Shown piece by piece: positions 1 through 6,478 of a stretch of DNA of 33,051 nt. The DNA is taken from positions 1 to 33,051 of the forward strand of contig JAQVFF010000003.1 in assembly GCA_028697345.1 (NCBI GenBank), written 5' to 3'. Under the pieces are notes generated by a model. That model did not search any database, was not told the DNA's origin, and saw nothing but the letters and a program-made list of their open reading frames with translations. The first letter of the stretch is position 1, and each line of letters starts with the position of its first letter. Source of the DNA: Candidatus Shapirobacteria bacterium. GTDB taxonomy: Bacteria; Patescibacteriota; Microgenomatia; 0-14-0-10-38-17. Both the position numbers and the translations under genes were made by a program.

Positions 1-182
<182 letters not shown>

Positions 183-188
183 TTAAAT

Positions 189-197
189 AGTATAGCA
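189..197 (-). promoter_or_regulatory. Extended -10 promoter of the partial mreB
   Basis: On the minus strand TG-C-TATACT forms an extended -10 element. The predicted transcription start is near 182, only about 3 nt before the ATG at 179. No clear -35 box is present. Confidence 0.6.
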
Positions 198-305
198 TTA
201 AAAAGATCAAAAATTATCTTCAGGGTTTTTTTGTTTAAGCATTTTTTTATTTCACCTATCTCCACAGCAAGTTATTGCTTCCAGTTTTAATTTATAGAAA
301 AAAGT

Positions 306-343
306 CATCTTTTAAACCTCTTGCAAAAGAGGTTTAAAAGATG
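306..343. terminator. Perfect 17-bp hairpin with GCAA loop, bidirectional terminator-like
   Basis: Arms 306-322 and 327-343 are perfectly complementary, with a GCAA (GNRA-type) tetraloop at 323-326. T-rich sequence follows on the plus strand (344-355) and an A-run precedes it (298-304), so it looks like a terminator in both directions. It lies between two divergent gene starts, where no known transcript should end. It could be an insulator, the end of an unseen small RNA, or a dispersed repeat. Confidence 0.65.
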
Positions 344-355
344 TTATTTTTCTTC

Positions 356-384
356 TTGACGGCCCTCGAAATTTAGGATATTAT
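356..384 (+). promoter_or_regulatory. Promoter of the cohesin-domain gene
   Basis: TTGACG (356-361) and TATTAT (379-384) are separated by exactly 17 nt. The predicted start is near 391, two bases before the ATG at 393, so the mRNA would be essentially leaderless. Confidence 0.7.
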
Positions 385-392
385 GAATTTTA

Positions 393-1046
393 ATGAGGAG
401 AAAATATCGGTCTTTTAGTTGTCAATATAATGTAGTGGCCTTAATATTTTGTATTTTTTTGTTTTTGGCCGCTCCATTTCCCCTTTTAGCCCAAACGGCC
501 ACTCCACATTTATCACTAAGCCCAACCGTCAAAGAGGTTGCTACCGGAGTAAACTTTAATGTTGTTGTTTCCGTTGATACTGGTGGTCAATTGTCGTCTG
601 GGGTTGATGCTATTGTTCAATATAATTCTTCTTTGCTGGAAGTAGTTAGTGTTAGCGAAGGAACGTTTTTTCCAACCATTACTACCCTAACCACTACTTT
701 GGGTAAAGTAGAAATCTACGGTGTAGCCAATACCGGTAGCCCAAAATCAGGAACTGGTACATTAGCAACAATTACTTTTAGAGGTAAGGCTGCCGGAACG
801 GCCACGGTTAATTTTGTTTGCCAACAGGGCAGTACCACTGACTCTAATATTAACTCAACCAGTGATAGTGATATTATTATCTGCGCCAACAACGTTAATG
901 CCTCTTATGTTGTTACTGGTACAACAGTAACTCCTACTATTGCCACCGGTCAAGATCTGCCCCAAACTGGTTTCTTAGAACCAACCGCTCTTATAATTGG
1001 CGGAGGAATTCTTTTAATGATTCTGGGATTAATTTTTGTTTTCTAA
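393..1046 (+). CDS. Cohesin-domain surface protein with LPQTG motif
   Basis: A 217-residue secreted protein. Residues 12-34 form a hydrophobic signal segment ending near LLAQ. Residues about 38-173 read as a cohesin-type beta-sandwich: PTVKEVATGVNFNVVVSVD, then VDAIVQYNSSLLEV, then GTGTLATITFRGKAAGTATV, the typical order of cohesin strands. A threonine-rich linker leads to LPQTG at 189-193 and a hydrophobic tail (199-217). This resembles a sortase signal, but the tail lacks the usual basic end, so simple membrane anchoring is also possible. Cohesins bind dockerins; the next gene encodes a dockerin-like module, which suggests a surface-attachment pair. No sortase gene is visible in this window. 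The start is fixed by the promoter at 356-384; there is no Shine-Dalgarno site. Confidence 0.75.
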   Translation: MRRKYRSFSCQYNVVALIFCIFLFLAAPFPLLAQTATPHLSLSPTVKEVATGVNFNVVVSVDTGGQLSSGVDAIVQYNSSLLEVVSVSEGTFFPTITTLTTTLGKVEIYGVANTGSPKSGTGTLATITFRGKAAGTATVNFVCQQGSTTDSNINSTSDSDIIICANNVNASYVVTGTTVTPTIATGQDLPQTGFLEPTALIIGGGILLMILGLIFVF

Positions 1047-1075
1047 TCTAAATCAAAAAGGGCAAATTTCTGACA

Positions 1076-1726
1076 ATGAAGAATAAAAAAAAGATTGTTA
1101 TTATTGTTGCTTTACTTTTAGCAATTGGCCTCATTGCTGGTCTGGTTTTAGGTTTGGATAAAGTTAAAAACTTTTTTGGGCAAGCGACTGGTCAGCAACA
1201 ACCGCAAGGAATTCGAGTCACTAGCATAACTGCTAATTCGGCTACTATTGTTTGGCAAACAACTACTCCGGTCATTGGTCAAATCGAGTATGGTACTACT
1301 CCAGGTAGTTTTTTGCTTCGATCTGCCGAAACTAATCAGACTGCTAATCACAACTTAACCCTGTCTCCCTTGTTGCCAGAAACAATTTATTATTTCAGAG
1401 TTCGGATTGGAGACCAAATTTATGATGACGGTGGCGCTCCTTACTCTTTTACCACCAAGGCAACTACCGAAGCTGTTCCTGCTAATCAAACATCATCCCC
1501 CCAGACTCAAAACGCTCAACTAGAATCTGACTATGATAACCAAACTGAACTAGAAGCAACCAAAGATGGCACTATTGCTCCTTCTCCTACAGCACCAGAA
1601 CAAAACAAATACATTTTGGGTGATTTTGTTGAAAAATTCGGCACTTCAGATCCTGAATTTGACATCAACAATGATGGGGTCGTTAATAGTCAAGACTGGT
1701 CCTTATACCAACAGCAAAATCCTTAA
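1076..1726 (+). CDS. Membrane-anchored FN3-like protein with C-terminal dockerin-like module
   Basis: 216 residues. A basic N-terminus and a transmembrane segment (residues 6-27) are followed by a fibronectin type III or phosphatase-N-terminal-like domain (about 45-128; TSITANSATIVWQT, then IYYFRV, then YSFTTKA). A low-complexity linker rich in T, P and Q (129-176) leads to a dockerin-like end (181-212). This carries one complete EF-hand-type calcium loop, D196-N198-D200-G-D207, in FDINNDGVVNSQDW. A normal dockerin has two such loops; only one canonical loop is clear here, with ILGDFVEKFG as the paired helix. It lies 29 nt after the cohesin gene on the same strand, so the two are probably co-expressed and may bind each other. 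That partnership is inferred. Confidence 0.75.
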   Translation: MKNKKKIVIIVALLLAIGLIAGLVLGLDKVKNFFGQATGQQQPQGIRVTSITANSATIVWQTTTPVIGQIEYGTTPGSFLLRSAETNQTANHNLTLSPLLPETIYYFRVRIGDQIYDDGGAPYSFTTKATTEAVPANQTSSPQTQNAQLESDYDNQTELEATKDGTIAPSPTAPEQNKYILGDFVEKFGTSDPEFDINNDGVVNSQDWSLYQQQNP

Positions 1727-1784
1727 AAAAACGCTTTCGCACAAAAGGTAACATCCTAATATCACCTTAACAACTAATCCTGTG

Positions 1785-1856
1785 CAGGGCTGGAGAGACT
1801 CGAACTCTCAGTCCGGGTTTTGGAGACCCGTGGTTTACCAGTTAACCGACAGCCCT
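1785..1856 (-). tRNA. tRNA-Trp(CCA)
   Basis: Read on the minus strand, the 7-bp acceptor AGGGCTG/CAGCCCT closes a full cloverleaf. The anticodon loop CTCCAAA has anticodon CCA, and the T-arm is GAGAG-TTCGAGT-CTCTC. Discriminator G; CCA tail not encoded. It starts 8 nt after the stop of rpmG on the same strand, so it is likely co-transcribed. An rpmG/tRNA-Trp neighbourhood is familiar from bacteria, where it usually precedes secE-nusG. Confidence 0.95.
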
Positions 1857-1864
1857 AAAGGAAA

Positions 1865-2038
1865 TTATTTTAATTTGCTTGTTTCTTTATGAATTGTTGC
1901 TTTTTTACACTTTGAACAATATTTTTTAATCGTTATCTTCTCTGGTAGATTAATCTTATTTTTCTCAGTAACATAGTTTCTATTTTTACAAATAGAACAA
2001 AACAAACCAATTAAGACTCTATTACCCTTTTTAGCCAT
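1865..2038 (-). CDS. rpmG: 50S ribosomal protein L33 (bL33)
   Basis: A 57-residue protein from ATG at 2038 to TAA at 1865. It starts MAKKGNRVLIGLFCSICKN and carries two CxxC zinc-binding pairs (C14/C17 and C41/C44, in FCSICK and YCSKCK). The length and the cysteine pattern are typical of bacterial L33. A strong Shine-Dalgarno site (GGAGGGG) lies just upstream of the ATG. Upstream are tRNA-Thr genes and directly downstream is tRNA-Trp, all on the minus strand, so it may be expressed from the tRNA promoter or from its own. A small palindrome (TTAGTT-A-AACTAA, 2059-2071) sits just before the Shine-Dalgarno site. Confidence 0.93.
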   Translation of the reverse strand: MAKKGNRVLIGLFCSICKNRNYVTEKNKINLPEKITIKKYCSKCKKATIHKETSKLK

Positions 2039-2098
2039 AATTTATCCCCTCCTTTTAATTAGTTAAACTAATCAAATTTAAATTTTTAAGTGACTTAG

Positions 2099-2119
2099 GA
2101 GCCGATGATGGGAATCGAA
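2099..2119 (-). repeat. Duplicated tRNA-Thr 3' end fragment
   Basis: These 21 bases are identical to 2235-2255, the 3' end of tRNA-Thr(GGT): half of the T-arm, the acceptor 3' strand and one flanking base. The rest of a cloverleaf cannot be built around this copy, so it is a tRNA remnant. An 8-bp inverted repeat (ATCGAAGA at 2114-2121, TCTTCGAT at 2153-2160) overlaps it. The stretch from 2120 to 2204 holds nothing else I recognise. Confidence 0.75.
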
Positions 2120-2204
2120 GACCAACCCGAAAATTATTTCTAATCTCAACAATCTTCGATAACCCTTGAAAAACTATTCTTCCTGCTCCCAAAACAAAAA
2201 CCCT

Positions 2205-2224
2205 TGATGGGTTCTCGCCCATCA
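2205..2224 (-). terminator. Probable terminator after tRNA-Thr(GGT)
   Basis: On the minus strand TGATGGG-CGAGAA-CCCATCA forms a 7-bp hairpin, followed a few bases later by TTTTTGTTTT. It lies 11 nt after the tRNA-Thr(GGT) gene. The gap of a few bases before the T-run makes it a weak call. Confidence 0.4.
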
Positions 2225-2235
2225 TTAAGTTTCTG

Positions 2236-2307
2236 AGCCGATGATGGGAATCGAACCCATGGCCCCGTCTTTACCAAAGACGTGCTCTACCACTGAGCCA
2301 CATCGGC
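2236..2307 (-). tRNA. tRNA-Thr(GGT)
   Basis: On the minus strand, acceptor GCCGATG pairs with CATCGGC. The D-arm is GCTC-AGTGGTA-GAGC, the anticodon arm is CGTCT-TTGGTAA-AGACG (anticodon GGT), and the T-arm is ATGGG-TTCGATT-CCCAT. The cloverleaf is complete, the discriminator is T and no CCA is encoded. Its acceptor stem is the same as that of the neighbouring tRNA-Thr(TGT). Confidence 0.95.
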
Positions 2308-2324
2308 ATAATTTTTTCTAAAAG

Positions 2325-2503
2325 AGCCACCTCTCGGATTTGAACCGAGGACCTACCGTTTACCTACCCGCCGGAATCTTGAGCCGATGGGCAGAATCGA
2401 ACTGCCGTCAGTGGTTTACAAAACCACCGCTTTACCATTAAGCTACATCGGCTTAAGACAGGCAGGCAAAACAGTTGCTCTAACCAACTAAGGCTAGGGT
2501 GAC
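2325..2503 (-). pseudogene. tRNA-Thr(TGT) gene split by a 104-nt insert holding another tRNA
   Basis: The 5' half is 2467-2503 and the 3' half is 2325-2362, both minus strand. Joined, they give a 75-nt tRNA: acceptor GTCACCC/AGGTGGC (six of seven pairs, one C-A mismatch), anticodon arm ACTGT-TTTGTAA-ACGGT with anticodon TGT, and a perfect T-arm CTCGG-TTCAAAT-CCGAG. The break falls inside the anticodon loop, between the second and third anticodon bases. The insert (2363-2466) contains the complete tRNA-Thr(TGT) at 2382-2452, and its ends are complementary (CCTGCC near one end, GGCGGG or GGTAGG near the other). The D-stem also has a C-A mismatch. I infer a decayed gene, since RNase P and 3' processing of the inner tRNA would cut the outer one apart. 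An unusual intron is the alternative. Confidence 0.65.
2382..2452 (-). tRNA. tRNA-Thr(TGT), intact inner copy
   Basis: Acceptor GCCGATG/CATCGGC, D-arm GCTT-AATGGTA-AAGC, anticodon arm GTGGT-TTTGTAA-ACCAC (anticodon TGT) and T-arm GGCAG-TTCGATT-CTGCC all pair without a mismatch on the minus strand. It is therefore the likely functional reader of ACA codons. It is embedded in the anticodon loop of a second, broken tRNA-Thr(TGT). Confidence 0.95.
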
Positions 2504-2524
2504 AAGAAACATCACTCAAAGCTA

Positions 2525-2533
2525 ATTTTAACA
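2525..2533 (-). promoter_or_regulatory. Extended -10 promoter of the tRNA-Thr/rpmG cluster
   Basis: Minus-strand TG-T-TAAAAT forms an extended -10 box. It predicts a start near 2518, about 15 nt before the first tRNA half at 2503. Confidence 0.45.
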
Positions 2534-2548
2534 CAAAAATCTATTTTC

Positions 2549-2577
2549 TTGCTAAAATCAAACTTGTCTAATAAAAT
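2549..2577 (+). promoter_or_regulatory. Candidate promoter of tRNA-Ala
   Basis: TTGCTA (2549-2554) and TAAAAT (2572-2577) are 17 nt apart on the plus strand. The predicted leader of about 50 nt contains an AT-rich 8-bp hairpin (2600-2607 with 2616-2623) followed by TCTTTTT, which resembles a weak terminator directly in front of the tRNA. Confidence 0.4.
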
Positions 2578-2634
2578 ATAACTTATCGGTGAGTTTAACA
2601 AGCTATTAACAACTAAATAGCTTTCTTTTTGAAA

Positions 2635-2710
2635 GGGCCCGTGGCGCAGCGGCTAGCGCACTTGTATGGCATACAAGGGGTCAGGGGTTCAAATCCCCTC
2701 GGGTCCACCA
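2635..2710 (+). tRNA. tRNA-Ala(GGC) with encoded CCA
   Basis: Acceptor GGGCCCG/CGGGTCC, anticodon arm CTTGT-ATGGCAT-ACAAG (anticodon GGC) and T-arm AGGGG-TTCAAAT-CCCCT. The third acceptor pair is G3-U70, the classic identity element read by alanyl-tRNA synthetase. Discriminator A is followed directly by CCA in the DNA, unlike the other tRNAs in this window. Confidence 0.96.
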
Positions 2711-2767
2711 AATGTCCCCAACCAACCCCAATTTTCACTTAAGAAATTCACTATGTTTTATTAAAAA

Positions 2768-4828
2768 ATGAATCAACAAAAAATCAACTTACTTTGTCAA
2801 AAAGTCCTGGAAACAACCTTTTCGCTCCTTTTTCTTCTTACCCCCTTAATATTTACTACTGTCAATTACGAGCTATTTGAGTTTAATAAGATGATTTTTG
2901 TTTACTTTATGACAATAATTGTCCTGACTGCCTGGGCAAGCAAAATGATTATCCAGAAAAAGATTATTTTTCAAAAAACACCGCTTTTTTGGCCTTTAAT
3001 AATCTTTCTACTGGGTCAAATAATTGCCACTATCACCTCTATTAATCGACACACCTCCTTCTGGGGTTACTATACCCGACAAAACGGCGGTCTTCTGTCT
3101 TTCATCGCCTACATCGTTTTATACTTTGGCCTAGTCAGTAATATTAAAGCACAACAAGCCAAAAAGTATTTAAAATATTGTTTGTTTTCATTGGCTATTG
3201 TTTCTCTATATGGAATTCTACAAAAACTGGGTATCGATAATCAATTTTGGAACCAAGACGTTCCTGCCCGAATCTTTTCTACCATAGGTCAACCCAACTG
3301 GTTGGCCGCCTGGATTAATGCTCTAATTTTTTTAAGCTTAGCTTTTTTTTTAAAAAAAGATACTAACTCCTTTATTTTTGGTTTAATTTTTCCAATTGCT
3401 TTTACTGCTCTTCTTTTCACTCGTTCCCGGTCTGGGTTTCTGTCTTTTTGGCTAATTTATCCCCTGTTCTGGCTAATCGCAACTATTAAACCTTCAATCG
3501 CCTTCAACTATAAAAAGATATTGTTCTTTTTTGGCGTTATCGGTCTTTTGTTAACCGTAATATTCCTCTCCCCTTTTGCCCAAATTAATAATTACCTTAC
3601 CCACCTATCACCAACCGATCCTCAATCATTACCAAAATGGAGTACGGAAAAAAATAGTTACCAGGAAACTAATCCCGACTTGGGTAGTGCTACTGCTGAT
3701 ATCAGGAAAACTGTTTGGCGTGGAGCTATCGATATCTTCAAAAACTATCCCCTGTTAGGAACCGGACCAGAAACATTTGCCTACTCTTACTATTGGTATC
3801 AACCACAAAGTCATAACCTTCTTTCAGAATGGGACTTTTTATACAATAAAGCCCATAACGAATACCTTAATTATCTGGCTACCACTGGAATAGTTGGTTT
3901 CACTACCTATTTTGGCCTAATTGTCACCACTATAATTTACCTTGCCTCTTTGGTCAAAAAAAATCACCGTTATCAAATCTTTTCTCTAACTATTTTAGCC
4001 GGTTATGTAACGATTCTAATTACCAATTTTTTTGGTTTTTCTGTCGTAGTTACTAACTTATTATTTTTCTTAATGCCAGCGTTGGCTTATTGCCTTAAAA
4101 GGCAAGATCAAACCAAGAAGCTCGCTAACTACTGCTCTGAATACCAAAAAATCGCTCTGGTTGTAATCGGACTAGTTGCCCTTAATCTTATTTTCTGGTT
4201 AACTCGCTATTGGCTGGCTGACTATTATTTTTCCCAAGCCGAAAAGAAATCTCAACAAAACTCCTACTCCCAGGCTTACCCAATTTATCAAAAAGCTAGA
4301 CAACTTAATCCCAAAGAACCTCTTTATCTTAGCAAAATGGCCTCTAATTGTGCTTATTTAGCTATTATTTTTAATCAAGAAAATAACAGCCAAGAAGCAG
4401 TCAGGTTTACTGATCAAGCCCAAGAACTAACTCAAGAAGCTATCAGGCTTAACCCTTATCAGCTCAATTTTTACCGACAACAATCTCAAACATACTACCT
4501 TCTTTCCCAAATTAAATCTGAATATTTAGACCAATCATACCAATCTCTTTTAGAAGCTCACCAGTTAGCACCAGTGAACCCAAAAATTACTTATAATCTG
4601 GCTGTTTTGTCTAGTCAATTGGGGGATCTTGCTCAAGCCATTTCTTGGCTGGAACAAACCATCAAATTAAAACCCAATTACCAAGAAGCCTATTATTGGC
4701 TGGCTAAATTCTATCAAAAAAACAACCAACCCGATAAGGCTGAAGAAACATTAACGTTTTTAATTAACAACCTGAACCCTGATCATCAAGAGGGGCAAAA
4801 ATTATTAGAACAAATCTTACCCAAATAA
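2768..4828 (+). CDS. O-antigen ligase/polymerase-family membrane protein with C-terminal TPR repeats
   Basis: 686 residues. Residues 1-450 hold about a dozen transmembrane helices in the pattern of the Wzy/WaaL family. A large loop after the middle helices carries YPLLGTGPETFAY and then NKAHNEYLNYLATTGIVG, which match the family signature (GxGxxxF, then AHNxYL...G). After a last helix (about 456-476) come at least four TPR-like units (about 480-680; e.g. AYPIYQKARQLNPKEPLYL, and AISWLEQTIKLKPNYQEAY). Members join or polymerise surface glycans on the outer face of the membrane; fusion to TPRs is common in this group. The substrate cannot be told from sequence. The start follows tRNA-Ala by 57 nt with no clear Shine-Dalgarno site. 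No acceptor-ligation partner is adjacent. Confidence 0.82.
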   Translation: MNQQKINLLCQKVLETTFSLLFLLTPLIFTTVNYELFEFNKMIFVYFMTIIVLTAWASKMIIQKKIIFQKTPLFWPLIIFLLGQIIATITSINRHTSFWGYYTRQNGGLLSFIAYIVLYFGLVSNIKAQQAKKYLKYCLFSLAIVSLYGILQKLGIDNQFWNQDVPARIFSTIGQPNWLAAWINALIFLSLAFFLKKDTNSFIFGLIFPIAFTALLFTRSRSGFLSFWLIYPLFWLIATIKPSIAFNYKKILFFFGVIGLLLTVIFLSPFAQINNYLTHLSPTDPQSLPKWSTEKNSYQETNPDLGSATADIRKTVWRGAIDIFKNYPLLGTGPETFAYSYYWYQPQSHNLLSEWDFLYNKAHNEYLNYLATTGIVGFTTYFGLIVTTIIYLASLVKKNHRYQIFSLTILAGYVTILITNFFGFSVVVTNLLFFLMPALAYCLKRQDQTKKLANYCSEYQKIALVVIGLVALNLIFWLTRYWLADYYFSQAEKKSQQNSYSQAYPIYQKARQLNPKEPLYLSKMASNCAYLAIIFNQENNSQEAVRFTDQAQELTQEAIRLNPYQLNFYRQQSQTYYLLSQIKSEYLDQSYQSLLEAHQLAPVNPKITYNLAVLSSQLGDLAQAISWLEQTIKLKPNYQEAYYWLAKFYQKNNQPDKAEETLTFLINNLNPDHQEGQKLLEQILPK

Positions 4829-4883
4829 ATTGCCCGACCCGCCAAAACAACTCTTTTGAGTGTATAGAAATTAACCAAAAACT

Positions 4884-4909
4884 AGGCTTTTCTACTTCAA
4901 GAGAAGTCT
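4884..4909 (+). other. Hairpin between the ligase gene and the def promoter repeat
   Basis: Arms 4884-4893 and 4900-4909 pair over 10 bp with two wobbles and a 6-nt loop. No T-run follows, so it is not a standard terminator. It lies just left of the 39-bp repeats. Confidence 0.35.
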
Positions 4910-4916
4910 AAGATAT

Positions 4917-5010
4917 CTAGTGTTCGCTTTGCTCACACTATTCTATCTTGTTATAGCTTCGCGCGTAACGCCTAGTGTTCGCTTTGCTCACACTATTCTA
5001 TCTTGTTATA
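4917..5010 (+). repeat. Two identical 39-bp direct repeats in the def promoter region
   Basis: Copies at 4917-4955 and 4972-5010 are identical over 39 bases and separated by 16 bases, giving a 55-bp period. Each contains an imperfect palindrome with TAGTGT and ACACTA as arms, and each ends in TTGTTATA. Only in the second copy do the next bases complete a TATAAT box; the first reads TATAGC. Confidence 0.9.
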
Positions 5011-5012
5011 AT
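5004..5012 (+). promoter_or_regulatory. Extended -10 promoter of def-fmt-dacA
   Basis: TG-T-TATAAT is a perfect extended -10. The predicted start, 7 nt after the box, is base 5019, the A of the def ATG, so the message would be leaderless. The box is formed at the right edge of the second 39-bp repeat. Confidence 0.7.
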
Positions 5013-5018
5013 AACTTT

Positions 5019-5585
5019 ATGAAAATCATTACCGCCCCGAACCCAATTCTAAGGAAATCTTCTGTTCCCATTGCTAAAATTGATAATCAAACTAAGGGCC
5101 TGGTCAACCAATTAATCAACTCTTTGATCGATGGGGGTATTGGTTTGGCAGCTCCCCAAATTGGCCAAAACAAAACCATATTTATAATCAATCTTCCTCA
5201 AAAGAAGCCACAGATTTTTATTAATCCTGTTATTGTTAGTCATTCCCCAAAAAAACAATACTTTACCATTACCGATGCTGAAGAAGATAATCACCATCAT
5301 GGCCAAGTTCAACCATTCCTGGAGGGGTGTCTATCATTACCTAAATTTTATGGAACTGTCAGGCGTTGGCCCAAAATATCCGCCCAATGGTTAGATCTTG
5401 ATGGTAAAAAAAGACAAAAAAACCTAACCGGGTTAGGCGCTATCGTTTTTCAACATGAACTAGATCATTTAAAAGGGAAACTTTTTCCCGAAAGAATCAT
5501 CAAACAAGACGGTCAACTTTACCGTGAAGAAAAAAATGGTCAATTAAAGGAAATCTCGCCTCAAGATATTTTTAACCGGTTATGA
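5019..5585 (+). CDS. def: Peptide deformylase
   Basis: 188 residues from ATG 5019. It removes the formyl group from new proteins in the cytoplasm. All three family motifs are present: GIGLAAPQIG (40-49), EGCLS (102-106, metal-binding Cys) and QHELDH (145-150, two metal-binding His and the catalytic Glu). Between motifs 1 and 2 there is a longer loop than usual with an acidic and histidine-rich patch (ITDAEEDNHHHG, 84-95). I chose ATG 5019 over an open upstream GTG at 4920, because the added 33 residues would be encoded by the tandem repeat and a perfect -10 box lies at 5007-5012. The stop TGA overlaps the fmt start by 4 nt (ATGA), so deformylase and formyltransferase are coupled. Use of TGA as stop here also argues for the standard code. 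Confidence 0.95.
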   Translation: MKIITAPNPILRKSSVPIAKIDNQTKGLVNQLINSLIDGGIGLAAPQIGQNKTIFIINLPQKKPQIFINPVIVSHSPKKQYFTITDAEEDNHHHGQVQPFLEGCLSLPKFYGTVRRWPKISAQWLDLDGKKRQKNLTGLGAIVFQHELDHLKGKLFPERIIKQDGQLYREEKNGQLKEISPQDIFNRL

Positions 5586-6478
5586 AAAAAAACATTGTCT
5601 TCTCTACTGTTTTCTTTGGTTCAGAAAAAGACTCTCTCATTATTTTGAAAAAGGCCCTTTCTTTACCCTACTTGAAAATAGCCACCATTGTTACCCAGCC
5701 TCCACGCCCAACCGGAAGGGGGCAATCAATTACCCCAACGCCAGTCGAACAATTTGCTAAAAAAAACAAATTGCCTCTAATCACTCCAACCAAGCTCAAC
5801 TTTAAAAGTTATCAAATAATAAAACAACAAACACCGGACTTGGCCCTCTTGGCTGCTTATGGCAACCTCATTCCCCAGCGACTAATAAATCTCTTTCCTC
5901 AGGGGATCATTAATGTTCATCCGTCGCTTTTACCTCAATTTCGAGGACCAACTCCAGTTGTTCAAGCTATCCTCAATAATAATAGAATAACTGGCGTCTC
6001 TTTATTTCTTATTGATAATAAAATCGATCATGGGCCAATTATCGCCCAAAAAAAACTAGTCATCAAAGACAATGACACTCAAGAATCATTAGCCAAAAAT
6101 CTTTTTCATCTTGGAGCCCAACTACTAGCCGAAAAATTACCTAACTACTTAGAGGGACACACTCCCCCTGAGCCGCAAAATCATCACCAAGCTACTTTTA
6201 CCAAATTACTCTCTCGCCAAGACGGTCAAATCAAGGCTTCTTGGCTAAAAAAGGCTCTAAAAGGAAATCGAAACCTAACCAATAAAGTTGATAGAATGAT
6301 TAGGGCCTTTTATCCCTGGCCCGGTACTTACACTATTATTAACGGTCAAAGAATAAAAATTATTAGTGCCCACAAAGAAAAAAATTATCTAAAACTTGAC
6401 CTGATACAATTTCCTGGACGCAAACCAATCGTTTGGAATAAAAACCTAATTAAAAGTCTTTTCTTGAATGAAATTTAA
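5582..6478 (+). CDS. fmt: Methionyl-tRNA formyltransferase
   Basis: 298 residues. It transfers a formyl group from 10-formyl-tetrahydrofolate to initiator Met-tRNA. Visible family signatures are the early loop PPRPTGRGQSITPTPVEQFA, the catalytic region LLAAYGNLIP, and NVHPSLLPQFRGPTPVVQAI (the catalytic Asn/His region and the HPSLLPxxRGxxP signature), followed by IDHGPII. The C-terminal part, from about residue 200, contains the tRNA-binding beta-barrel (WPGTYTIINGQRIKI). The length is slightly below the usual 310-315. It overlaps def by 4 nt and dacA by 11 nt, so the three form one operon. No Shine-Dalgarno site is visible, so translation probably depends on coupling. Confidence 0.94.
   Translation: MKKNIVFSTVFFGSEKDSLIILKKALSLPYLKIATIVTQPPRPTGRGQSITPTPVEQFAKKNKLPLITPTKLNFKSYQIIKQQTPDLALLAAYGNLIPQRLINLFPQGIINVHPSLLPQFRGPTPVVQAILNNNRITGVSLFLIDNKIDHGPIIAQKKLVIKDNDTQESLAKNLFHLGAQLLAEKLPNYLEGHTPPEPQNHHQATFTKLLSRQDGQIKASWLKKALKGNRNLTNKVDRMIRAFYPWPGTYTIINGQRIKIISAHKEKNYLKLDLIQFPGRKPIVWNKNLIKSLFLNEI

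Noticed and set aside
2099-2255. An integrated element bounded by tRNA-Thr att sites
   Set aside because: Only 136 bases separate the two copies, with no gene inside and no integrase nearby; kept as a remnant duplication.
4917-5010. A small CRISPR array
   Set aside because: Only two repeats, a 16-base spacer too short for CRISPR, and no cas genes in the window.
4920-5018. A 33-residue N-terminal extension of deformylase starting at GTG 4920
   Set aside because: It is encoded by the tandem repeat, has no family match, and a perfect -10 box inside it points to ATG 5019.
5583-5585. TGA read as glycine (SR1/Gracilibacteria code)
   Set aside because: def ends correctly at this TGA and overlaps fmt, as expected for a real stop.
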